A DNA stretch of 38,448 nucleotides from Gemmatimonadales bacterium (lineage in GTDB: Bacteria > Gemmatimonadota > Glassbacteria > GWA2-58-10), in contig JAJRTS010000026.1 in assembly GCA_024278175.1 (NCBI GenBank), positions 1 through 38,448 of the forward strand, in the 5' to 3' direction. Position 1 is the first letter of the stretch. The number at the start of each line of letters is the position of its first letter. Below, piece after piece: positions 17,870 to 24,205 of the stretch. The notes under the pieces were generated by a model, which saw only the letters and a program-made list of their open reading frames with translations, ran no database searches and had not been told where the DNA came from. The position numbers were made by a program, and so were the translations under genes.

Positions 17870-18421
17870 ATGAGAAGAATATTGCCAATTATCGTAGCGA
17901 TCTGTGTGGTGGTCTCTCCACTTTCCGCAAAAACCTACGGAGATTTCAACGACGACGGCTCAATTAATATCGTTGATCTGCTTGAGTTTGTTTTACATCT
18001 TCGCGGCAGCAATAATATTCCCGAAATCGGCCATGACATGGGAGAGATTATCGTCGATACCGTCACGTTCCGGGACACGATCTATCTCACCGAGAACGGC
18101 CAGCCGTTAGCCAATGAGCCGCTTTGGGGATGGTGGCAGGGAGCAATGGCCTCAGACTGGCAGGGAACGCCCGATGAGTGGGTTATCGGTTTTTTGCAGG
18201 ATAACACATTTGTTCTCTACCTCAAACACTTCGACACCGGAGAGTTCAGCGGCGGGATGAATGAGGACTACGTCTATAAATACGATTCATTTACAGGCCT
18301 GTTGTCTATCTATATATCCTCGTACTCTGGTTGGGAGCCGGTTTCCTTCGACGGGGATGGTTTCCGTTGGCGCGATCAAATTTACACAAAGATCGACACT
18401 CCCCCGGCGGGTATACCGTAG
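17870..18421 (+). CDS. Secreted protein with dockerin-like calcium-binding repeat
   Basis: ATG 17870 has AGGAG upstream and starts a clear Sec signal peptide (MRRILPIIVAICVVVSPLSA, cleavage after about residue 20). Immediately after it comes GDFNDDGSINIVDLLEFVLH, a single DxNxDGxxNxxDL loop-helix as in type I dockerins and EF-hands. The remaining 135 residues are acidic and rich in Trp, Tyr and Asp, with no recognised domain. One repeat is half of a canonical two-repeat dockerin, so cohesin binding is uncertain; such modules also occur in non-cellulosomal exported proteins. It probably acts outside the cytoplasmic membrane. It forms a two-gene accessory block with the upstream nuclease-like gene. 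Confidence 0.6.
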   Translation: MRRILPIIVAICVVVSPLSAKTYGDFNDDGSINIVDLLEFVLHLRGSNNIPEIGHDMGEIIVDTVTFRDTIYLTENGQPLANEPLWGWWQGAMASDWQGTPDEWVIGFLQDNTFVLYLKHFDTGEFSGGMNEDYVYKYDSFTGLLSIYISSYSGWEPVSFDGDGFRWRDQIYTKIDTPPAGIP

Positions 18422-18662
18422 CGGGGCTACTCCGGTCACAGCCGACCTGCCAACGCGCCGCTGGGGGAAACAGGGGGGTGTGTTTTTCTTTCCCCTCCAC
18501 CCTGAATCACAGATTACATGAATTGCCGGGAATTTCACGCTCAGGCACCGGTATAGATAGCGTTAAATCCGTGCAATCCGTGATTCCGCCGCCTCCGCCC
18601 CCCCCAACCGCCACGGCCAGCCTGCCAATTCATCCCCCCGGCAAAAATCCCCCAAATCGGGC
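18422..18662. other. Intergenic region with inverted repeat and C-rich tract
   Basis: No gene is evident. It contains a 21-bp imperfect inverted repeat (arms 18504-18524 and 18566-18586) and a pyrimidine/C-rich tract around 18585-18620. The tRNA promoter follows at 18663. Confidence 0.6.
18504..18586. repeat. 21-bp inverted repeat with tandem octamers in each arm
   Basis: The left arm (18504-18524) and right arm (18566-18586) agree at 17 of 21 positions as reverse complements, with a 41-bp spacer; all four differences are transitions. The right arm contains AATCCGTG twice at a 9-bp period, ending GATTC. It looks like a small palindromic mobile element or its remnant. It is unrelated to the 215-bp family. 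Confidence 0.65.
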
Positions 18663-18691
18663 TTGACAACTTCCCCCCGCCCCGTTATCTT
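18663..18691 (+). promoter_or_regulatory. Promoter of the tRNA operon
   Basis: A perfect TTGACA (18663-18668), exactly 17 bases, then TATCTT (18686-18691). Transcription would start about 50 bases before the first tRNA. Strong and well placed. Confidence 0.8.
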
Positions 18692-18749
18692 AAGTCCCTT
18701 GTGAAAAGGTGGCCTCGCGGCCCGCTTCAGGGAGTGGAATCGAACAGGA

Positions 18750-18826
18750 GGGCCCATAGCTCAGTTGGTTAGAGCAACGGACTCATAATCCGTCGGTCCC
18801 AGGTTCAAGTCCTGGTGGGCCCACCA
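18750..18826 (+). tRNA. tRNA with CAU anticodon (Ile2 or elongator Met)
   Basis: A 77-nt cloverleaf with encoded CCA. The acceptor stem GGGCCCA/TGGGCCC is perfect and the anticodon CAT is at 18784-18786. The D loop contains AGCTCAGTTGGTTAGAGC and the T arm GGTTCAAGTCC. A CAU tRNA is either elongator Met or the Ile tRNA whose wobble C becomes lysidine (TilS). The acceptor stem and overall sequence look more like Ile2. It is not initiator, because it lacks the mismatched first acceptor pair. Confidence 0.93.
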
Positions 18827-18847
18827 ATTTCTGAAAAAAACCGGCCT

Positions 18848-18924
18848 GGGCGATTGGCTTAGTTGGTTAGAGCGTCCGGTTCACATCCGGAAGATCACTG
18901 GTTCAAGTCCAGTATCGCCCACCA
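18848..18924 (+). tRNA. tRNA-Val (CAC)
   Basis: A 77-nt cloverleaf with encoded CCA. The acceptor stem GGGCGAT/ATCGCCC is perfect, the anticodon stem is TCCGG/CCGGA and the loop TTCACAT gives CAC at 18882-18884. It reads GUG. It lies 21 bases after the CAU tRNA and shares its promoter and terminator. Confidence 0.95.
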
Positions 18925-19007
18925 TTAAATTGAAATCAAGAGTTTAGATGAACAGGTCCAGGCTAAAATACCACTGCTTTCGAATTCTTGATTCAAGGTT
19001 CTAAACC

Positions 19008-19046
19008 AAAGTGTACTGTCCCTCCGGCGATGGTACACTTTTTTTT
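19008..19046 (+). terminator. Intrinsic terminator of the tRNA operon
   Basis: AAAGTGTAC (19008-19016) and GTACACTTT (19033-19041) are perfect complements with a 16-base loop, followed by T residues to 19046. Confidence 0.92.
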
Positions 19047-19117
19047 ACCCGGCAGGTGCGCGGGTGCGCCATGCAAGCTGCATAGAGTGTTGCTCAAGTG
19101 ATATCAGGAGGCGATTG

Positions 19118-19831
19118 ATGGTTGAGATTAAGGTCCTGCTGGAGTTGCAGGATCTGGACATCGGGTTGGAACGCTTTCGCCAGGAACGCAGGGAGTTGCC
19201 TGCCGAGCTTAATGAACTCGAGAGCGAGTTCGAGGCTATCGGCGGACAACTGGAGGCCAAAAAAGCCGAACTCAAGGCGCTCAAGGTGGAAATTCGCGAC
19301 TCCGAAAACCAGGTGAACCAGTTCGATGAGTCCCAGAACAAGTACAAACAGCAACTGCTGACAGTCAAGACCAACCGTGAGTACTCGGCCCTGCTGACCG
19401 AAATCGAGGGCGTCAAGCGGGAGAAGGAAGAGCTCGAAGAGCTGATAATCCGGAAGATGACCGCCGTGGAGGCCGCCGAGGCCGCGGTGAAAGAATGCAA
19501 GGCCAGGGCCAGGGAGATCGAGGGCCGTCTGAAAGAAAAGCGCGGCGAGCTCAGCGGCAAGCTCAAGGAGCTCGACGGCCAGATCGGGATGCGTGAGAAG
19601 AAACACTCCAAACTGGCCGCGGACGTACCGGCCGGAGTGATGAAACTCTACAGGCGCATCATGGGCTCCAAGATTTCCCGGGCGGTGGTCAACGCGCGCA
19701 ACGGCTCCTGCGGGGGCTGCTTTGCGCACATCCCGCTGCAGAAAGTGGCCGATATCAGGATCGGCGCGCAGGTTTATACATGCGATCATTGCGGCAGGAT
19801 ATTATATTACGATGACAGCGAAAGCAACTGA
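19118..19831 (+). CDS. C4-type zinc-ribbon protein with long coiled coil
   Basis: A member of the DUF164/C4 zinc-ribbon family; some relatives are described as putative nucleic-acid-binding proteins. ATG 19118 is chosen because AGGAGG (19106-19111) is six bases upstream. Residues 1-175 are Glu/Lys/Leu-rich heptads typical of an antiparallel coiled coil. The C-terminus carries two Cys pairs, CGGC and CDHC, forming the zinc ribbon. Length 237 is typical. The stop is only 10 bases before RNase P RNA, so the RNA may be processed from, or overlap, this transcript; a similar neighbourhood is known in some actinobacteria. Its exact function is unknown. Confidence 0.85.
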   Translation: MVEIKVLLELQDLDIGLERFRQERRELPAELNELESEFEAIGGQLEAKKAELKALKVEIRDSENQVNQFDESQNKYKQQLLTVKTNREYSALLTEIEGVKREKEELEELIIRKMTAVEAAEAAVKECKARAREIEGRLKEKRGELSGKLKELDGQIGMREKKHSKLAADVPAGVMKLYRRIMGSKISRAVVNARNGSCGGCFAHIPLQKVADIRIGAQVYTCDHCGRILYYDDSESN

Positions 19832-19841
19832 CCGCCTGTAA

Positions 19842-20225
19842 GGGCAGTGGAGAGTTGCGGCCGCGGCCCGTTTCAAGAGGCTACGGGTCGAGGAAAGTCC
19901 GGACTCCGCAGGGCAGGGTGCTGGATAACGTCCAGGCAGGGTGACCTGACGGAAAGTGCCACAGAAAACATACCGCCGTTCATTCGTGGACGGTAAGGGT
20001 GAAATGGCGCGGTAAGAGCGCACCGCTCGCCTGGCGACAGGCGGGGCACGGCAAACCCCACCCGGAGCAAAACCAAATAGGGGAGAAGAGACGGCCCGTC
20101 TCGCTTGACTCCCGGGTAGGTTGCGTCCAGCCGGAGAAGCGATTCCCGGCGCAGATGAATGGCCGCCGGCAACGTCCTTAACTGGCGCGCCGAACAGAAT
20201 CCGGCTTATGCTCCACTGCCCCTTT
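19842..20225 (+). ncRNA. rnpB: RNase P RNA, bacterial type A
   Basis: Catalytic RNA that trims the 5' ends of pre-tRNAs. Conserved blocks are all present: GAGGAAAGTCCGGACTCC near 19893, ACAGAAA near 19961, GGTAAGAG near 20011, AGATGAATGGCCGCC near 20153 and ACAGAATCCGGCTTA near 20194. The ends are set by the long-range P1 helix, where AAGGGCAGTGG (19842-19852) pairs with CCACTGCCCCTT (20213-20224). No promoter of its own is obvious in the 10 bases after the zinc-ribbon gene. Repeat copy B starts about 15 bases downstream. Confidence 0.95.
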
Positions 20226-20239
20226 ATTTCCTACGTTCT

Positions 20240-20455
20240 AAAAGCGTGTTGAAAAATTCAAAAGTATGGGAATTAAGGTTGTCAAGGGCCGTTTCCCGCT
20301 ATTACAGCCCGAAATGGCGTGAGCGATGCAACTGCCTGATATAACATAAGTAACGGGCTCAGCAAAAGAAACGGCTTGCCTTGCCCTTGACAACCAACAG
20401 CGCAAAATGTTTCATTTGCGGGCGTTGAACATCTTTATTTCAACGCCCCTCTAAA
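20240..20455 (+). repeat. Interspersed element, copy B (about 215-bp family)
   Basis: A full copy from TAAAAGCGTGTTGAA at 20240 region to CAACGCCCCTCTAAA. Inner arms GGTTGTCAAGGGC (from 20277) and GCCCTTGACAACC (to 20395) are exact complements. The right arm gives TTGACA (20387-20392), 17 bases, TTTCAT (20410-20415), facing recJ. The right end folds as GGGCGTTGAA (20420-20429) with TTCAACGCCC (20439-20448), a perfect 10-bp hairpin. It lies between rnpB and recJ. Confidence 0.9.
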
Positions 20456-20484
20456 TTAAATTCAGCGCACGAGGCAGGTGAATT

Positions 20485-22212
20485 TTGCGTCGCAGCAACC
20501 TCAAGCACCGCTGGATCAGTCCGGCGGTGGTCTACAACGAAGAGATCCTGGCGCTGGAAGAGAAACTGGACCTGCACCCACTGGTCTGCCAGATCCTGTC
20601 CAACCGCGGTTTTGCCGCGGTGGAGCAGGTCGAGACGTTTCTTAACCCCAGCCTCGATGATCTCCACGACCCGTTTCTGCTCGACGGGATGGAGCCGGCG
20701 GTGGAGCGGGTGGCCGGTGCGTTGAGCGAGGGTGAGCGGATCGTGGTCTATGGCGACTACGATGTCGACGGGATCACTTCGATCTCGCTGATGGTCCGTT
20801 ACCTGCGCCAGCTCGGCGGCAACGTGGGCTACTACATCCCGCACCGGATGATCGAGGGCTACGGGATCAGCAAGGCCGGCCTCGACCGGGTGGTCGAGCT
20901 CGGCGCCAGCCTGGTGATCACTGTCGATTGCGGAATCAGCGCTGTCGAGGCTATCGAATACGCCCGGAGCAAGAACCTGGAAACGATTGTCACCGACCAT
21001 CACGAACCGGCCGAAGGCGCGCTGCCGGCCGCCGTGGCGATTCTCAACCCCAAGAAGCCCGGCGACAAGTACCCGGAAAAAGAGCTGGCCGGGATCGGGG
21101 TCGCCTTCAAGTTCTGCCAGGGACTCAGTGAGCGGCTCGGCGTGGGGCAGGCTCAACTCAACGAGCACCTGGACCTGGTGGCGATCGGCTCCGTGGCCGA
21201 TATCGTCCCCCTGCTGGGTGAGAACAGAATCCTGGCCAGCGCGGGCCTTGAGAGGCTCGGCACCAGCGAAAAACCCGGCGTGCGCGCGCTGATCAGCCTG
21301 GCGGGAATCCGCAACAAGAAACTCGGCAGCAGCGATATCGTTTTCGGCCTGGCTCCCCGGATCAACGCCGTGGGCCGCATGGGTGACGCCGAGCGCGGGG
21401 TCCGCCTGTTCCTGACCGACGACATGGACGAAGCCCGGGAGCTGGCCAAGGTGCTCGATTCGGAAAACCGCTCGCGCCGCCAGGTGGACGTGCATACCCT
21501 GGAGGAGGCCCGCGAGGCCATCCTGCGCGATATCAATTTCGATGAGCGCTGGACAATTGTCCTGCACTCGGACAACTGGCATCCCGGCGTACTGGGGATT
21601 GTAGCCAGCCGGATTATCGAGGAGCACTACCGGCCCACCGTGCTGATCTCGTTCGATGAGAACGGGGATGGCAAGGGCAGCGCCCGCAGTGTGGCCAATT
21701 TCCATATCCACGATGCGCTCAAACGCTGCGGCGGCTGTCTCGATGCGTTCGGCGGCCATAAATACGCCGCCGGCCTTCAGGTGCGCCGCGAGCGGCTTGA
21801 CGAGTTTATCGAGGGCTTCGACAGGGCGGCCCACGAGATGATGCGCGAGAGCGACCTGGTGCCGGAAATTTCGGTTGATCTCGAAATCGACCTGACCCAG
21901 GCCAACGACGAGCTGCTTACCAGCCTCGACCGCTTCCGTCCATACGGCCCCGGCAACCCCCGGCCGGTGTTGGTGGCCAGCGATCTCTCGGTGGTCGGCT
22001 ATCCCAAGGTGGTCGGTACGAACCATCTCAAGATGCGGGTGCGTAAGGACGACTACCAGCTCGAGGTGATCGGGTTCGGGATGGCCGATAAACTGAAGGA
22101 AATCAACACGGCCCGCGAGAAAATCAGTATCGCGTTCGTGCTTGAAGAAAATCTTTGGAACAATAACCGCCAGCTTCAGGCCAACCTGCGGGACATCAAG
22201 GTCAGTGACTGA
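20485..22212 (+). CDS. recJ: Single-stranded-DNA exonuclease RecJ
   Basis: 5'-3' exonuclease of the DHH phosphoesterase superfamily, used in RecF-pathway recombination and mismatch/base-excision repair. Catalytic motifs are present: VVYGDYDVDGITS near residue 88, VDCG near 149, TDHHEP near 170, IGSVADIVPL near 233 and the DHHA1-type GGHKYAAGLQ near 420. Length 575 is standard. TTG 20485 is the only plausible start, with GCAGGTGA upstream. The stop overlaps the rsmD start by one base (TGATG), indicating coupling. Its most likely promoter is inside or next to repeat copy B, which ends 30 bases upstream. Confidence 0.96.
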   Translation: MRRSNLKHRWISPAVVYNEEILALEEKLDLHPLVCQILSNRGFAAVEQVETFLNPSLDDLHDPFLLDGMEPAVERVAGALSEGERIVVYGDYDVDGITSISLMVRYLRQLGGNVGYYIPHRMIEGYGISKAGLDRVVELGASLVITVDCGISAVEAIEYARSKNLETIVTDHHEPAEGALPAAVAILNPKKPGDKYPEKELAGIGVAFKFCQGLSERLGVGQAQLNEHLDLVAIGSVADIVPLLGENRILASAGLERLGTSEKPGVRALISLAGIRNKKLGSSDIVFGLAPRINAVGRMGDAERGVRLFLTDDMDEARELAKVLDSENRSRRQVDVHTLEEAREAILRDINFDERWTIVLHSDNWHPGVLGIVASRIIEEHYRPTVLISFDENGDGKGSARSVANFHIHDALKRCGGCLDAFGGHKYAAGLQVRRERLDEFIEGFDRAAHEMMRESDLVPEISVDLEIDLTQANDELLTSLDRFRPYGPGNPRPVLVASDLSVVGYPKVVGTNHLKMRVRKDDYQLEVIGFGMADKLKEINTAREKISIAFVLEENLWNNNRQLQANLRDIKVSD

Positions 22213-22751
22213 TGCGCATTATCGCTGGAACTCTGCGCGGCCACCGGCTGCGCTGCAAGCCCGGCGGTTCTCTGCGGCCCACCGGCGAGCGGATGCGGGA
22301 ATCGCTTTTTAGTAGCCTGGGCCCCCTGGTCAGCGGCGCTGTTGTCTGTGATCTGTTCGCCGGCAGCGGTGCGCTGGGGTTCGAATCGCTCAGCCGCGGC
22401 GCGGAGTATGCCACTTTTGTCGAGAGCAGGCGTAAGCTGGCCGATTCGATTTCCGCTGCGGCGGATGAGTGGGACGTGAGCCAGCGCTGCCGGGTGGTGT
22501 GCGCCGATGCGCTCTCTTTCCTGGCCTCCCTGGGCGGCAACCCGTTCGATCTCCTTTTCGCCGATCCGCCGTTCGCAAGCAGTCTCGCCCACCGGGTGTT
22601 TGATTGGTGGGCGGCTTCCGGCAGGCGGAGCGCCGTGCTGGTGTTGGAGCTTCCCGCCGCTGCCGACGGCCCGGTGGAGGCGGCCGGGATCACCCCGGCC
22701 AGGCACGCTGTTTTCGGCGAGAGCAGCTACCGGATTTACCAGCAGGGTTAA
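22212..22751 (+). CDS. rsmD: 16S rRNA m2G966 methyltransferase RsmD
   Basis: SAM-dependent N2-methyltransferase acting on G966 of 16S rRNA. It begins MRIIAGTLRGHRL and has LRPTGERMRESLFSSL, both typical. The SAM site is DLFAGSGALGFESLSRGA (about residues 47-64). The catalytic motif reads DPPF near 117, where DPPY is more common. Length 179 is normal. It overlaps recJ by one base and precedes coaD by 14 bases; rsmD-coaD is a widely conserved pair. Confidence 0.93.
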   Translation: MRIIAGTLRGHRLRCKPGGSLRPTGERMRESLFSSLGPLVSGAVVCDLFAGSGALGFESLSRGAEYATFVESRRKLADSISAAADEWDVSQRCRVVCADALSFLASLGGNPFDLLFADPPFASSLAHRVFDWWAASGRRSAVLVLELPAAADGPVEAAGITPARHAVFGESSYRIYQQG

Positions 22752-22765
22752 CAAGAGAGGTATAC

Positions 22766-23254
22766 GTGAAAATCGCGATTTACCCCGGCACGTTCGACCC
22801 GATTACGATGGGGCATCTCGACGTGGCCGCACGGGTGCTCAAGCTGGTGGACAAGCTGATTATCGCCGTGGCCGATGTGGACCTCACAAAGCCGACGTTC
22901 TCCTGTGAGGAGCGCATCGGGATGGTTAAAAGCAGCCTGGCCGAATACGGGCTTGACACGGAAGTGGACTCGTTCAGCGGTCTGCTGATGGACTATGCCA
23001 GTTCCCGGGGGGCGCAGATGGTGGTCCGGGGACTCAGGGCGATGAGCGATTTCGAGTACGAGTTCCAGATGGCCCTGATGAACCGCAGGCTGGCCCCGCA
23101 GATCGAGGAAGTGTTTCTCGCCAGCGATCAGCGTTTTATTTTTCTCAGCTCCAGCCTGGTCAAGGAACTGGCTTCCCTGGGCGGCGATATCCACGAATTT
23201 GTCGCGCCCTCGGTGGAGAAGGTGCTCCGGGAGCATTTTCGTCGCGCCGAGTGA
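22766..23254 (+). CDS. coaD: Phosphopantetheine adenylyltransferase CoaD
   Basis: Transfers AMP from ATP to 4'-phosphopantetheine, giving dephospho-CoA. The nucleotidyltransferase motif YPGTFDPITMGH is at residues 6-17, and the C-terminal SSSLVKELA matches the ISSSxxK region. VVRGLRAMSDFEYEFQMA is a strong family signature. GTG 22766 is preceded by AGAGAGG. Length 162 is normal. The terminator at 23343 probably ends this recJ-rsmD-coaD transcript. Confidence 0.96.
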   Translation: MKIAIYPGTFDPITMGHLDVAARVLKLVDKLIIAVADVDLTKPTFSCEERIGMVKSSLAEYGLDTEVDSFSGLLMDYASSRGAQMVVRGLRAMSDFEYEFQMALMNRRLAPQIEEVFLASDQRFIFLSSSLVKELASLGGDIHEFVAPSVEKVLREHFRRAE

Positions 23255-23306
23255 ATTTTCGCAACTCTCTCAAGGCCGCGCAACACATTTCCTTCTAAAG
23301 TTTTAC

Positions 23307-23335
23307 TTGATTTTTTCTTTTTGCCGATATATCTT
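23307..23335 (+). promoter_or_regulatory. Promoter-like sequence abutting a terminator
   Basis: TTGATT (23307-23312), 17 bases, then TATCTT (23330-23335). The predicted start site (about 23342) coincides with the first base of the terminator hairpin at 23343. It may drive the rimP operon through an attenuator or be a chance AT-rich match. Confidence 0.4.
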
Positions 23336-23342
23336 TATTGTC

Positions 23343-23371
23343 AGAGTGGGGCTAACCCCACTCTTTTTTTT
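23343..23371 (+). terminator. Intrinsic terminator between coaD and rimP
   Basis: AGAGTGGGG (23343-23351), loop CTAA, CCCCACTCT (23356-23364) and an unbroken T-run to 23371. It has a perfect 9-bp stem and is very strong. It ends the coaD transcript and may also control entry into the rimP-nusA operon. Confidence 0.93.
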
Positions 23372-23446
23372 CATCCGGCGGGCCGTCTCGGCGGCGGATT
23401 GCCGTGATGTCAGCATTTGAACGTAAAGCGGGGAGTGGCGCAGCGG

Positions 23447-23911
23447 ATGGAAACGGACCGGCGGCTGTTTGAGCTGTGTGAGCCGGCGCTGAAGCATGCG
23501 GGGTACGAACTCGTCTGGGTGCGGATCACAGGAGCCGGGGGCGCCCGTTGCAGGACGGCGATCTATATCGACAAGGACGGTGGGATCGATGTCGAGGACT
23601 GCGCCAGGGTCAGCCGTCTGCTTGATCCTCTGATCGAGGAGAGCGGAATATTCAAGAACGCCTACGTGCTCGAGGTTTCCTCGCCCGGCCTGGACCGTCC
23701 GCTTTTCAAGCCCGGCGATTACGAAAAATATGCCGGAAGCAGGGCCAAAGTGGTGCTCAAGCAGCCCTTGGGCGGCAAGCGCCGCAATTTCAGCGGGATT
23801 CTTCGCGGCCTGGAAAACGACTGCGTGATTCTCGAGATCGACGGCGGCGAGATTTTCCGGCTGCCGCTCGAGGGTATTCACCGGGCAAACCTGGTGTACG
23901 ACTGGAAGTGA
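23447..23911 (+). CDS. rimP: Ribosome maturation factor RimP
   Basis: Needed for 30S subunit maturation. The N-terminal domain includes LVWVRITG and the signature IYIDKDGGIDVEDCARVSR. EVSSPGLDRPL near residue 88 is the family hallmark, and the C-terminal part is an SH3-like barrel. ATG 23447 is used; TTG 23417 and GTG 23435 are in-frame alternatives, and GGGGAG lies 11 bases from the ATG. It heads the rimP-nusA-infB operon, but repeat copy C separates it from nusA by nearly 300 bases. Confidence 0.93.
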   Translation: METDRRLFELCEPALKHAGYELVWVRITGAGGARCRTAIYIDKDGGIDVEDCARVSRLLDPLIEESGIFKNAYVLEVSSPGLDRPLFKPGDYEKYAGSRAKVVLKQPLGGKRRNFSGILRGLENDCVILEIDGGEIFRLPLEGIHRANLVYDWK

Positions 23912-23958
23912 ACACGCCGTCCGCGCGGCGCCCGGAGTATTCGTAAAAGCAGAATATT

Positions 23959-24173
23959 TTAAAGGGGCGTTGAAATAATACTCTCAACGCCCTGGAATGA
24001 AAAATTTCGCGGGGTTGGTTGGCAAGGGCAAGACAAGCCGTTTCTTTTGCTGATCCTGTCACTTATGTTATACCAAACTATTGCATCACCCGCGGCGTTT
24101 TGAGCTGGTATAGCGAGAAACGGCCCTTGACAACCGTATTCCCATACTTTGTTATTTTTCAACACGCTTTTAA
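23959..24173 (-). repeat. Interspersed element, copy C, inverted
   Basis: A full copy in the opposite orientation to A, B and D. It is bounded by TTAAAGGGGCG and CGCTTTTAA, so both ends carry TTAA/TA-like bases. The left-end arm (CGGCCCTTGACAACC at 24122) faces nusA; the other arm has TTGCCA in place of TTGACA. The hairpin GGGCGTTGA/TCAACGCCC is kept. It is inserted between rimP and nusA, which are usually close together. Confidence 0.9.
24127..24155 (+). promoter_or_regulatory. Candidate nusA promoter inside repeat copy C
   Basis: A perfect TTGACA (24127-24132), 17 bases, then TGTTAT (24150-24155, 4 of 6). The start would be near 24162, about 44 bases before nusA. The -35 is part of the element's conserved inner arm. 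Confidence 0.45.
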
Positions 24174-24205
24174 TACATAACGACCTATGATGCGGAGTTG
24201 AGCAA

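Noticed and set aside
22604-22765. Upstream extension of coaD into rsmD
   Set aside because: The frame is open but only GTG 22766 has a ribosome binding site and a family-like N-terminus.
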